A DNA stretch of 64,000 nucleotides. Source: Hyaloperonospora brassicae. Its lineage: Eukaryota; Oomycota; Peronosporomycetes; Peronosporales; Peronosporaceae. The position numbers and the translations under genes were made by a program. The stretch lies in the NCBI GenBank assembly GCA_947650285.1, contig CANTFL010001462.1:308769-372768 (forward strand), written 5' to 3'. Below, in pieces: positions 55,070-64,000 of this stretch; the first letter of the stretch is position 1, and each line of letters begins with the position of its first letter. The notes beneath the pieces are model-generated. The model searched no databases and was not told the origin of the DNA. It saw only the letters and a program-made list of their open reading frames with translations.

Positions 55070-57178
55070 ATGCCGACCAAACGCGTGAAGGGCAAGAAGA
55101 AGCTCAAGTCCATCAAGGCCAAGGTCACGGACTCGATGAGCAGCAAGCGCCGGCTGTCCCGGTTCGGCAAGGAGCAGCGCAAGGGCATGCGCGGGTCGGC
55201 CGCGAATTACATCACGCGCACGCAAGCGCTCAAGCGGCTGCAAGTGACGCTGAAAGACTTTCGTCGACTGTGTATCCTGAAGGGCATTTACCCGCGCGAG
55301 CCCAAGAAGAAGGTGTCGGGCAAGGACAAGACGTACTACTACCTCAAGGACGTGATGTTCTTGGCGCATGAGCCCGTGCTGAAGAAGTTTCGCGCGTTCA
55401 AGACGTTCATGAAGCAGGTGACCAAGGCCATGGGTCGAAAAGACTATGAGAACGCCAAGCGCAAGCACGAGAACCGCCCGACTTACGAGCTCGACCACAT
55501 TGTCAAGGAGCGGTATCCGCGCTTTGTCGATGCACTGGGCGATCTGGACGACGCGCTTTGTCTGGTGCATTTGTTTGCACTTATGCCTGCCGGCCACGGC
55601 ATCCACGCAGACGCCACGAGCATGTGCTTGCGTCTCGTGCGCGAATGGCAGAACTACATTGTGGCCACTCGGGCGCTTTCGAAGGTCTTTGTGAGCATTA
55701 AGGGCATCTACTACCAAGCAAATGTGCAAGGCCAGACCGTCACGTGGCTGGTGCCGCATCAGTTTACACCAACAGTCGACAAACGCGTGGACGTGCGGGT
55801 GATGCTCACGTTTTTGGAGTTTTACGAAGTGCTGCTCAAGTTTGTCAACGCGCAGTTGTACATGCAGATTGGAGTGGCGTATCCGCCAAAGATCAACTTG
55901 CAGCTGGATTCAGCTGGTGCTCAACTTGCTGCGATTGAATTGGAAAGAGTGCAGAAGGTGAAGGTGAACGAAAGTGGGGAGAAGGAGGAGGTGCAAGACC
56001 GTGTCGAAAAGAAGACGGAGAAGAACGAGATCTCCAAGGACGTGTTGCAGCAGCAGAAGGAGTCGGAGAAGCGGATCAAGACCCTTGGCAGCGCGATTGC
56101 AAACGAGGACAGCAGCGCCGTGGAGGAGTACGAAGAAGAAGAAGCGAACGAAGCGTCGTTTGGCGCAATGAGTGAGCCGCTTGAGGCTGCTTTTGCGTCG
56201 AACGAGCTGGCTGCCCAGATCTACAGTGAGCAACGCAAGGAGCGCAGTGAGAAGAGTCTGTTCAGCGGGCTGACGTTCTTTTTGTCCCGTGAGGTACCTT
56301 CGGCTTGCTTGGAACTAGTGCTGCGCTCGCACGGCGCTACTCTTGGCTGGGATGGCGCTGGTTCTCCTTTTGATGAGAAAAGTCCACGCATCACGCACCA
56401 CGTCATGGATCGTCCGCACCAGGGTCATCGCTACTTCAATCGCGAGTACGTGCAGCCGCAATGGGTGTTCGATTCGGTGAACAATGGCATCTTGTTGCCT
56501 CTCGCGCGATACGTGCCTGGCGCAGAGCTTCCGCCCCATCTCTCGCCGTTTGTGAATGACGAACAGGAGGGCTACACCCCGGAGTACCGCAAGGAGCTGG
56601 ACAAGCTGAAATCGGCTGTGCAGGTGCTGCGCGAGGTCGGTGCAATTGGTGACGACGGGGCTTTGAGCTCTGATGAAGAGGATGCCGAGGAGCAAGAGGA
56701 AGTGTATGCTGCTGACCTGAAGGCTGAGATGAATGGCGAAGCGGGTGGAAAGGAAGATGGCGACAGCGATGAAGAAGAGGCGGAAGAAGAGGAGGAGGAG
56801 GAGGAGACGACTGCGGATGGAGAGGAGGAAGAAGAGAGTGAGGACGAAAAGGAGGAGCAAGAAGAAAAGTCATTGTCGACGAAGCGCAAGGCTGACGTCG
56901 TTTCGACTGACAAGAAGTCAAAGCGCGTCAAGAAGGAGGAAGAAGCGGCCGAGCTGAAGGAATTGGCCAAGACCATGATGTCGAAGAAGGCCAAGTATTT
57001 GTACGACCGCATGCAGTACGGTCTGGGCAAGAAGGCCGACAAGATCCAGAAGCTCGAGGACAAGCGTGCCATGCTTGATGCGGAGAAGGCGAAGAGCAAA
57101 GAAGGCGAAGCGATGTCGAGCAAGAAGGGTGGTCTCAAGAAGCGCAAGCGGAAGACCAAGGGCAAGAGCGCCAATTAG
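55070..57178 (+). CDS. PES1: Pescadillo homologue (PeBoW complex, 60S biogenesis)
   Basis: 702 residues, intronless. The N-terminal Pescadillo domain (about 1-275) is well kept: RVKGKKKLKSIKAKV, NYITRTQALKRLQVTLKDFR, CILKGIYPREPKKK, KTYYYLKDVMFLAHEPVL, SIKGIYYQANVQGQTVTWLV and LTFLEFYEVLLKFVNAQLY. A BRCT domain follows at about 395-490 (LFSGLTFFLSREVP, RYFNREYVQPQWVFDSVNNG), then a very acidic stretch (about 560-605, Glu-rich) and a Lys-rich coiled tail. The protein works with Bop1 and WDR12 in 27S/32S pre-rRNA processing in the nucleolus. It is longer than human PES1 (588) because of the acidic region. The start at 55070 gives the canonical basic N-terminus and is preceded by TTCAAG. Convergent with PA2G4. 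Confidence 0.95.
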   Translation: MPTKRVKGKKKLKSIKAKVTDSMSSKRRLSRFGKEQRKGMRGSAANYITRTQALKRLQVTLKDFRRLCILKGIYPREPKKKVSGKDKTYYYLKDVMFLAHEPVLKKFRAFKTFMKQVTKAMGRKDYENAKRKHENRPTYELDHIVKERYPRFVDALGDLDDALCLVHLFALMPAGHGIHADATSMCLRLVREWQNYIVATRALSKVFVSIKGIYYQANVQGQTVTWLVPHQFTPTVDKRVDVRVMLTFLEFYEVLLKFVNAQLYMQIGVAYPPKINLQLDSAGAQLAAIELERVQKVKVNESGEKEEVQDRVEKKTEKNEISKDVLQQQKESEKRIKTLGSAIANEDSSAVEEYEEEEANEASFGAMSEPLEAAFASNELAAQIYSEQRKERSEKSLFSGLTFFLSREVPSACLELVLRSHGATLGWDGAGSPFDEKSPRITHHVMDRPHQGHRYFNREYVQPQWVFDSVNNGILLPLARYVPGAELPPHLSPFVNDEQEGYTPEYRKELDKLKSAVQVLREVGAIGDDGALSSDEEDAEEQEEVYAADLKAEMNGEAGGKEDGDSDEEEAEEEEEEEETTADGEEEEESEDEKEEQEEKSLSTKRKADVVSTDKKSKRVKKEEEAAELKELAKTMMSKKAKYLYDRMQYGLGKKADKIQKLEDKRAMLDAEKAKSKEGEAMSSKKGGLKKRKRKTKGKSAN

Positions 57179-57684
57179 ACTTTAAATGCCAATGTATTCA
57201 TTGTTTACACAACGTAGCTCGCTGCCGTGATGATGATGTTAAGACAGAGAAGTGTTGTGCATCAAGACACGCTCAACATTACAGGCCAAGGTGCCGCATC
57301 AGGTAATGAACTGCAGAAGGTTACAGGTACACGGTCTTGCACGGAGAACACTGACACCGCTGGAAGACCATTCAATGTAAGGAAAATGTCACGTTATACG
57401 ATTTTCCAACAAATTGCTACGAGCTCCTGTCTTCGCATCTGCCTCGCTAGAGTTATTCCGCGGCGTCAATCGCGTAGAAAAGAACGAGGTCAAACACCAC
57501 GCCGCACCAGTGTCCACAACTTGGGTGCTTTGCCGTTCATACCTCGCATTACAAGCTGAGTAGAAGACGACATACCGTCGCCATGTCCAGTCGCCCTCGT
57601 GTCCTGAATACCATCGCCACAGCAAGCCACAACAACACACAGGGCGCTTCCTTCCCAGACCACGGCGACACCGACCAAACGCGC
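57179..57684. other. Spacer between convergent Pescadillo and PA2G4 genes
   Basis: 506 bp, presumably the 3' UTRs of both genes. A 110-codon open frame (57227-57559, plus) shows no motif. No clear polyadenylation signal. Confidence 0.5.
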
Positions 57685-58872
57685 TTAGGTCGTCGTTTTC
57701 TTCTTCTTCTTCCTGCTCTTCTTCTTCAACGACAACGCGAGAATCTTGGCCGTCTCGTCGTCGACAGTCTTTTCCGAGACAACGCGGTCACTCGGAAACG
57801 CCAAGCCCGTGATCTTGGACGTGCCGTTCGGCAGCAGCAGCACCGTCGCCTTAAAGTGCGCAATCTTGTCACCCGGTCGTCCTTCCAGGATCGGGTACGG
57901 CTGCAGCAAGTCGTGCTTCACGCACTCGACAACGCCCATACGCGCCTGACTCTCGTCTTCGAACGCGCGAATGGTAAACGGCATGGTCGGGAACTTGTGG
58001 TTGATCTCCTTGAACACGTACCGCGAGGCCCGCATCTTGAGGCGATACTGCTTGTTCACTTGGCGCTTAAAGACCGTCGTGCGTCGCTCGCTCGTCACCG
58101 GTTTGTCACTGCCCGTCGTGTAGCACACGTCAATCGTGTACACTTCGTGCGGTTCAAACGTGACTTTCGGCGTGCGGTTCTCGACGTCCGTCTTCTGGGC
58201 AATGACCTTGTTGCCGTCAATGACAAAGCGCTTGAGCTGGTGCATGAGCGTGCCCTGGAGGCTCTTGACGCCGTACGACTCCTCGAGGCGCATGAGCGCT
58301 TCCGTCACCTGCAGGTTCGTGTTGCCGGGTTTGATCAGCCGCGCACAGAGCTCCACGGCGTCGTGCGCGCACTTGAGCACGTCGGCTTCGTCGCCGCGCA
58401 GCTCCGGGAACTCGGCCTCGAGCGCGGCGCCCGTAGCGGGCACAATGGCCGTGTGCGCCACGACCGCCACGTAGCCGTCAATGTGGCAGCCGAGATCAAT
58501 CTTGACCCAGTCGCCGGCCGCCAGTGCCTTGGACTCGGTGGCCAGCGGCGAGTAGTGGCAGAGGATCTCGTTCGCCGAGATGCACGTGGGGAAGGCCACG
58601 CCCTTGTCGATCTTCTTGGTCTTGAAGATCGCGCCGCAGCGCTGCTGCATCACGAGGTCGCCAAACTTGCACAGCTCGACCACGTCCTTGCCGGCCTCGA
58701 GCTGGCCGAGCACACCTTCGAGCGCCGACTGCGCAATCTCCGCCGCGAGGCGGTACTTGGTCACGACGTCCGAGTTGCGGCAGTCTTCGATGGGCTCTTC
58801 GGGCAGCGGCGGCGTCGTCTCGTCGTCGCTCACGTCGCTCGCGTCGCTGTGCACCTCATCAGACACTGCCAT
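57685..58872 (-). CDS. PA2G4: PA2G4/EBP1 homologue (peptidase M24-fold, non-peptidase)
   Basis: 395 residues, intronless, about the same length as human PA2G4 (394). The fold is that of methionine aminopeptidase: DVVTKYRLAAEIAQSALEGV, VAFPTCISANEILCHYSPLA, AGDWVKIDLGCHIDGYVAVV and HEVYTIDVCYTTGSDKP. The metal ligands of true aminopeptidases are not all present, as expected for this subfamily. The C-terminus is a Lys-rich tail (LKKKSRKKKKKTTT), an RNA and nucleolus binding signal in orthologues. EBP1 binds the ribosome near the exit tunnel and affects growth and translation. The leader (minus) contains ACTGACTGACTGTCTGTCTG. Divergent from the PWWP gene (341 bp between starts), convergent with Pescadillo. 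Confidence 0.94.
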   Translation of the reverse strand: MAVSDEVHSDASDVSDDETTPPLPEEPIEDCRNSDVVTKYRLAAEIAQSALEGVLGQLEAGKDVVELCKFGDLVMQQRCGAIFKTKKIDKGVAFPTCISANEILCHYSPLATESKALAAGDWVKIDLGCHIDGYVAVVAHTAIVPATGAALEAEFPELRGDEADVLKCAHDAVELCARLIKPGNTNLQVTEALMRLEESYGVKSLQGTLMHQLKRFVIDGNKVIAQKTDVENRTPKVTFEPHEVYTIDVCYTTGSDKPVTSERRTTVFKRQVNKQYRLKMRASRYVFKEINHKFPTMPFTIRAFEDESQARMGVVECVKHDLLQPYPILEGRPGDKIAHFKATVLLLPNGTSKITGLAFPSDRVVSEKTVDDETAKILALSLKKKSRKKKKKTTT

Positions 58873-59213
58873 TGGATCGACAGACAGACAGACAGTCAGT
58901 CAGTTGCACTCTGTTTGTCAGAAGAAGGCGCTCGGGTGAAAGGCGAAAGACGACGAGTGGGTCGGGCGCTCGAGAGCTCCTGCGCCAAGAGATCCACAGC
59001 GCCCCAAACACAGAGGGGGAGAGGGGGGTGGGGGTGGGGGGTGCGTGCGACATGTGCCACGCACCCATTCCCAGCCAGTCACGGGCGCAGCGGGGTGTAC
59101 CACGTCGGCGGTACCTGCCGCGCTGCCCCGTCGGGCCGGATAAAATCCACCGCGCGGGGCCAATTGGGGTTTTTCGTGGGCCGCCCGCGCGCGAGGGGTT
59201 TCAATTGACACAG
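58873..59213. promoter_or_regulatory. Divergent promoter between PA2G4 and the PWWP gene
   Basis: 341 bp. On the PA2G4 side are CAGACAGACAGTCAGTCAG repeats (58880-58898). The middle has a G-run cluster (59014-59041). No clear initiator sequence was found on either side. Confidence 0.5.
59014..59041 (+). other. G-quadruplex-prone tract
   Basis: Four runs of five or six G separated by one or two bases (AGGGGGAGAGGGGGGTGGGG, then GTGGGGGG). This meets the usual G3+N1-7 rule. Located in the shared promoter. Confidence 0.6.
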
Positions 59214-61653
59214 ATGGCCGCCGTCGTGCCCAATGCCGTTGGCTGGTACATTCTCGAGGGGTTCCCCTGGTGGCCCGTGTACATTTGCGACGTGACGAAG
59301 CTCCGCCCGACGCTGCACCTCTTGGGCAGTGGCCACCAGAAGATCCTCAAGAAAGCGCGCGACTTTCCATTGGACTTTATTGTCGTCTACTACTTTGGCT
59401 CCCATGACTTGTACGTGGACTGCCTCTGTGCATACGCAGTGGATGCGTGTGACGCGATCCATTTGCTACGAGGGCGAGTGGGTGGAACGGACGCAGTGCA
59501 ATCGAATTGCACGTGTTTTCAACTGTGTTATTGCTGTGGCCGATGGGATTTGGGTGTGGACTGAATGGATGTATCGATCTATGTGTGGTGTGTCTTGATG
59601 AAATGGTTTGTTGTTGGCAGTTCGCTGGTTGGGCTGAAGAATGGCGTGCTGCGGCCGTGGGACTGTGCGCAGAAGGACCAGTTCCTCAAGGGCCATCCCA
59701 AGCACTTGACCAAGAAGAAGTCCGTACTTGAAGAACTCCAGGTTGCCGTGCACGAGGCGGAGGAGTACTTGTCGCAGCCCGAGGACATTCGTCTCCCGCC
59801 GCATATGGTGCCATCGGATCTGGACCCGACACTGGAGCCGCCACCGGAGCTTGTAGTACCGGAAGATGTGGAAATGGAGTCGGACACGGACGAGGACATG
59901 GAGACGCAAAGTGTGGGCGACGGCGACAGTGTGGAAAACGAGGAGCAGGAAGAAGAGGTGCAAGCGATGAGACACAAGAAGCCAAAGAAGAAGAAGGAGA
60001 AAGAGAAGGAGAGAAAAGACGAGAAGAAAACGAAGAAGAAGAAAAATGGGCTCAAAGACGAAAATAGTAAAAAGACAGACGAGTCAAAGCGTAAGAATAG
60101 CAGCGAGAAGAAACGGGGTATGAAAAGTGCGTCGCCAGCAAAAGTCGCCAAGACGACGCTGGAAACCGATGTCACGAGCGAGCGCGCTGTAGTGAAGAAA
60201 GACAATGATGAGAAGAAATGGCTTCCACCTGACATGACCTCGGAAGCGCTGAGCGTACTTCTGGAGAAGGAGATCCGCTGGATCCTGGTCAACTGTCAGT
60301 TTGAGGAGATGACTACAAAGATGGTGCGGAAAATGCTTGAGGAGCGTCTTAAGATCGACTTACGTCACCACAAGGCATCGATAAAAGAAGGTGTTGCACG
60401 AGTGATCGCTTCGATGGAAGACGAAGACATGGGCGACTCTGTTCCAGAAGAAGCTGCCGTCACATCCGAGGGCACAGCACAGCCTGATCTAGAGGTCGAA
60501 CATGATGGTGTCGTCGTACCCGTTTCTCCTAGTGGCGTAGCAAAGACGGATGTGGACACTGCAAGAGAGAAAGAAGTAGCTGATGCTGCAAAGAGTGAGA
60601 GCACGAAGAGGGAGCTCGAAGCAGTGTCAAAACATCTTTCGCTGGCTCTGGAACTGGAACCGAAGATTCTCGATGCATTGGACTTACTCAAGAGTATCGA
60701 TCATGTCGACAAGGACGTGCTGGCAGCGTCAACGCTTCAGCCACGACTTGTGAAATTGAGAGCGCACCCGTCATCAAGGATCTGCGAGCTTGTCACATTC
60801 CTGGTAAAGAAGTGGGAGGTCGAAGATTGTGTTCCAGCACCTAAGCCGATTACAAAAGAAGAGATTCTGGATCTCAAGACCCAGCTAGAGTTTTCGGAGA
60901 CATCCCATGATGAGTTGTTGGTGCACTTGAACCGACTGAGCGAGGTACGCTAGCACACATAATAAGTTGGAATGGTGAGATTGCCCATGATTGTGACACG
61001 CGTGTTGAAGATGGCTTTGACGATAGATCATTTGAAGAAGACGGGAATCGCACGGGCAGTATCCAATTTGCGCCAACATGGGTATGTCGATCGTGTGATT
61101 GTCATGTGGCTTGCAGGCTTCTGACGAAAAACTGATGTGTGACTTGCAGCAATGACAAGGTTTCTGCTAAGGCACATGAGCTGCGCCAAAAATGGATCAA
61201 GCAGTCAAATGAACAGCCTGCGGACAGCGGTACGATATATGGATTGGCAGCAGTCGTCTCGTGTATAGTGACTGACACTAGCTCGTTTGGCTATTCCTAG
61301 ATTCGGGTCCGAATTCGTTGAAGACTCTTCAAACTTTATATCGCATCCTGGGTCAGCAAGGTGATGGCTCAGACGAACAGAAGCTTCAACGGAAACAGCT
61401 GGCTGCGCTTGAACAGCTTCACAGTATGTCGTTAGACACCAAGGACATCATCGATTCCAAGGTTGGCATTGCTGTTTCGAAGCTTCGCAAGTCCAGGTAT
61501 TTACGCAGTCTTATGTATGGCGCGGGCGGTCGTGCTACCCGTGTTTTGACGTCATTTGCCGTGATGCGTGGTGTGTTTGGCAGCAATGAGAAGGTAGCAA
61601 AGTTAGCAAAGAATCTTCGTAAGAAGTGGCAAACAGAGGCCAAAAAAGCGTAG
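59214..61653 (+). CDS. PWWP + DEK_C + TFIIS-N-like chromatin protein, five exons
   Basis: Exons 59214-59410, 59621-60944, 61011-61081, 61150-61229 and 61301-61653 (introns 210, 66, 68 and 71 bp, GT-AG) give 674 residues. A PWWP domain opens the protein (GWYILEGFPWWPVYICD; continues across intron 1), a reader of methylated histone H3 on chromatin. Then an acidic and a Lys-rich linker, and a DEK_C-like helical unit at about 269-330 (IRWILVNCQFEEMTTKMVRK). Two TFIIS N-terminal (LW)-like helical bundles follow at about 405-465 (ILDALDLLKSIDHVDKDVLA) and 487-555 (LLVHLNRLSEMALTIDHLKK TGIARAVSNLRQHGNDKV). The C-terminal part is basic. Splice sites of introns 2-4 were chosen because they restore the second LW domain. 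It resembles LEDGF/HDGF-type transcription coupling proteins; the exact role is inferred. Confidence 0.85.
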
Positions 61654-63080
61654 GCGACGCGATACATTCTGGTCGTTTCTCACAACCGATGTCAGCACGG
61701 TCAAGTTGCGACATCAGACGACCGCGTGTATCTGGCCATCTCGCGAATTCAGGGTGTTGACGTCAAGCGGCCAAGTGCTTCTGGTAGTGTGTATTTGCCA
61801 GGACGCGGATTAAGTGGAGCATCGTGGATGCCTGGTGTCGCTGTGGAGTTTCAATGCCTAGAGGAATGCATTCGTGTGCCATGACGGTCGAGCAGTGTTG
61901 GCATGTTTTGGATGTCATGCTGCAGTAAATGCTGAAGCAAAATACGACGTGGCGTGAGTTTTGAATGTCTTGTGGATATCATTGCAGACTGATTGTGGAG
62001 CTTGAGCATGTGTGCAGACGTGACGTGGCAGGAGTATGTTTGCTCGCGTTGGCATCAAAGTAGCTAGAGCGAGAGTGCGTAAGCAATAGGGGGGCTGTCC
62101 ATTGGAAACGAAACCACATGTCAACGACATCACGTTTGGGATGTAGCAATCAATGGTCACTGGTCGAGCGATAATCTGGGCGAGTGCGACAAGAATTTCG
62201 CCATTCTCCGTTACTTGGATAGGATGGCTGGGCTCGCGTTTGCTCTCTCAATGGAGGAGACTTGTCACGTGCCGCTTTTCTCTTTGGTGTCGGTAGTACG
62301 TGTAACGCATTGCCCAATGTCCGCAAATGTGCAGATGACGCTTGCTTGTATGGCAGCTACCTTCGATCGTTAATTTGAGTCACTTGCACTGTGTCGTGCC
62401 AACATGAACAAGTGGTCCAGCGGATATCATGTCCTGGCAGGCACACTATGACACTAATGATTAGGTGTTGCAGATCTGCGAATATAAAGACAAACAAGTA
62501 GCTCAATCTATGTACCGACCATTTCCAAACGTCAAAGAGACCAAATACCGATAGAGATGTAGACAGCTATTATGGCACCTAAGTCGGACGTCGTTCAGGT
62601 TGGCCCGGCAACCCAAAGCGAGTGGCCATGCGCGTCACACTGCGTTGTAAGAGTCAGTAAGTTCTCGCCCGATGCCAGAAACAAAACCCTCGCAGCGTCG
62701 ACTGCTTTGACTCCTTCTTTGTAAGTGCTGTGGAGTCACGTTAACGCTTGCAACAAACAGTTCATTTGTTATGACGTACTTGTCAGAAAAGCACGGCCGT
62801 CGGCTCTTGCATACCTTCAGTGGCGAAAGTGCAGCAGTATGAAAGTTGACTTGCCGTGGCTGCTCATGTAAGTGCAACGGGGTGAGCCCGCTGCATGTCA
62901 TTGGCACCAGATCGGGTAAATTAAACTATTGTCTGGATTGGTAATATCCACCAACATGTACCTTATATGTGAAATTCGAGTGACATAAACTGTAAAGGCT
63001 CATTACCTTTGTAGGATATTTCAGCGGAGATACGTATAATTCAGCACAGCTCCGCTCATTTATCGATAAACATTACAGGA
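61654..63080. other. Interval after the PWWP gene, no gene seen
   Basis: About 1.4 kb; probably begins with the PWWP gene 3' UTR. Minus-strand frames at 62160-61915 and 62907-62635 are short and show no motif. Confidence 0.4.
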
Positions 63081-63140
63081 AATTAATTACCCACCAACCG
63101 CTGCTAGACGCGCGCTATGGGTGCTAAGCGGGTAGCAACA
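63081..63140. repeat. Diverged LTR scrap related to elements A and C
   Basis: ACCCACCAACCGCTGCTAGA followed by CGCGCGCTATGGGTG matches the LTR core of element C (ACCCACCAATCGCTGCTAGA, then CGCGCCCAATGGGTGG). Similarity fades within about 60 bp on both sides. Confidence 0.6.
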
Positions 63141-64000
63141 TTTCGCGTTTGCATCATTATTAGATTGGGTATGATCGAACGATGCTTAAGTAAGAATCGT
63201 AACTATCCAAGGTACAGTCAAGTTTTTATATCTTATACGTTAAAACACGTAGAAGAGCAAGCTTTCTCTGCACGTGCAGTGTACGTGAGAACTCGAGGCA
63301 ACTGCCCAAATTGTGTTGTTTCAAGCAGATTGTACTATGTCGGTATAAGCGGAGGGTATAACGTGTTACCTTGTGCGTCGCCAACTCTTATCGTACTTTG
63401 CCTTGGAGTCATACAAGATACCATGACCAATAACTGCAACTAGCTCTTACATATCCTGTAATGGTCAAGAAACTTTCGATTGCGTATTTTGTATCACATG
63501 CGTCAAAGAGAACAAATTAGTCTCCTTAGGGACAACTGACATGGCGTATTGATCAAGAAGATATATTTACCCTGTCTCGTGTCGTCTTATCGAATGAGGT
63601 GCTTACAAATCTCAATATAACCTCTTTTGCAGTAATTGAATTTACCGTTATGTGGTAGCTGTAGTTCACCTACTGTGTGTGTTTAATAAAACGTCAACAA
63701 ATAGATCACCGTAAATTTTCAGCTATACAGACGGTGTCAACCAGTCGTGCGGCAAAATTCAAGATATTTTCTTTGTCATATTTACCGACGCCATCAATTT
63801 AACACACTACATGAAATAATTTCTGACTCTTTATACAGTTAATTTTATCAAAGGGCTATATATATGGTGCAAAACGCTCACGTATCACCGAACGCTACAA
63901 TCAAATTATAGACAGGTAAAACGTCTCATGCATTCGATACTTGGAGGCTTTACACATGGCCTGAGTTCGCCAAAGGGCACAATAATGGTGCGCGTAAGGT
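63141..64000. other. AT-rich end of the window, no gene seen
   Basis: A 108-codon plus-strand frame (63117-63443) begins inside the LTR scrap and has no recognisable motif. The rest is AT-rich without repeats. Confidence 0.4.

Noticed and set aside
54689..55759. 356-codon open frame on the minus strand
   Set aside because: Antisense to Pescadillo and crossing its promoter; the repeated SVSWS stretch only translates the TGAC leader repeats.
56572..57174. Ser-rich 200-codon minus-strand frame
   Set aside because: Mirror of the Glu/Lys-rich Pescadillo tail.
57583..59208. 541-codon open frame on the plus strand
   Set aside because: Antisense to PA2G4 along its whole length, rich in Arg, Leu, Val and His; a shadow of biased codons.
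1..64000. CRISPR array, tRNA, rRNA, RXLR or Crinkler effector
   Set aside because: No regular short repeats with spacers, no cloverleaf-like sequence with a T-loop, and no small frame with signal peptide followed by RXLR or LFLAK could be seen on either strand.

Overview
The window reads as nuclear DNA of an oomycete, most likely a Phytophthora or downy mildew (Peronosporaceae). The evidence is short GT-AG introns (66-210 bp), an oomycete-type core promoter block (TCATTC followed by CCTTTCA) before one gene, GC-rich intron-poor housekeeping genes, and Ty3/gypsy, Ty1/copia and LINE-type retroelements of the kind that fill Phytophthora genomes. This assignment is an inference from sequence features; no database search was run.

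Layout. About 1-38.5 kb is a retrotransposon graveyard with no convincing host gene. It holds: a minus-strand gypsy element E cut by the window start (1-3011); a truncated old gypsy A (4095-6399); gypsy B with both LTRs (6400-14185); the first half of a decayed copia element D (14701-15452); gypsy C with both LTRs (15453-23145), which sits inside D; the second half of D (23146 to about 24480); an AT-rich stretch without assignable content; a second copy of the element E LTR (about 27005-27870, minus); a decayed LINE (about 28.1-33.5 kb, minus); and a structurally complete copia element G (33823-38479, minus) with a perfect 5-bp target duplication. All are broken by stops and frameshifts, so none looks autonomous.

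From about 39.9 kb the window becomes a host-gene region: a four-exon ER-type DnaJ co-chaperone (minus), a gene-free 5 kb stretch, a phosphate-transporter-like MFS protein (plus), then a tight block of a DHX37/Dhr1-type DEAH RNA helicase (minus), Pescadillo (plus), PA2G4/EBP1 (minus) and a five-exon PWWP/DEK_C/TFIIS-N chromatin protein (plus). DHX37, Pescadillo and PA2G4 are all tied to ribosome biogenesis or ribosome function and lie in about 8.3 kb with two divergent promoters. The last 2.3 kb shows no gene, only a diverged LTR scrap.

Most unusual items: (i) gypsy elements B and C each carry a long, mostly readable antisense frame that begins in the otherwise non-coding 3' region and runs back through the chromodomain-coding end of pol; (ii) a 120-bp (40-codon) in-frame repeat between protease and reverse transcriptase in B; (iii) a half-tRNA-like primer binding site that overlaps the first codon of the copia G gag; (iv) a PWWP + DEK_C + two TFIIS-N-like domain protein. 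I saw no CRISPR array, tRNA, rRNA or recognisable secreted RXLR effector.
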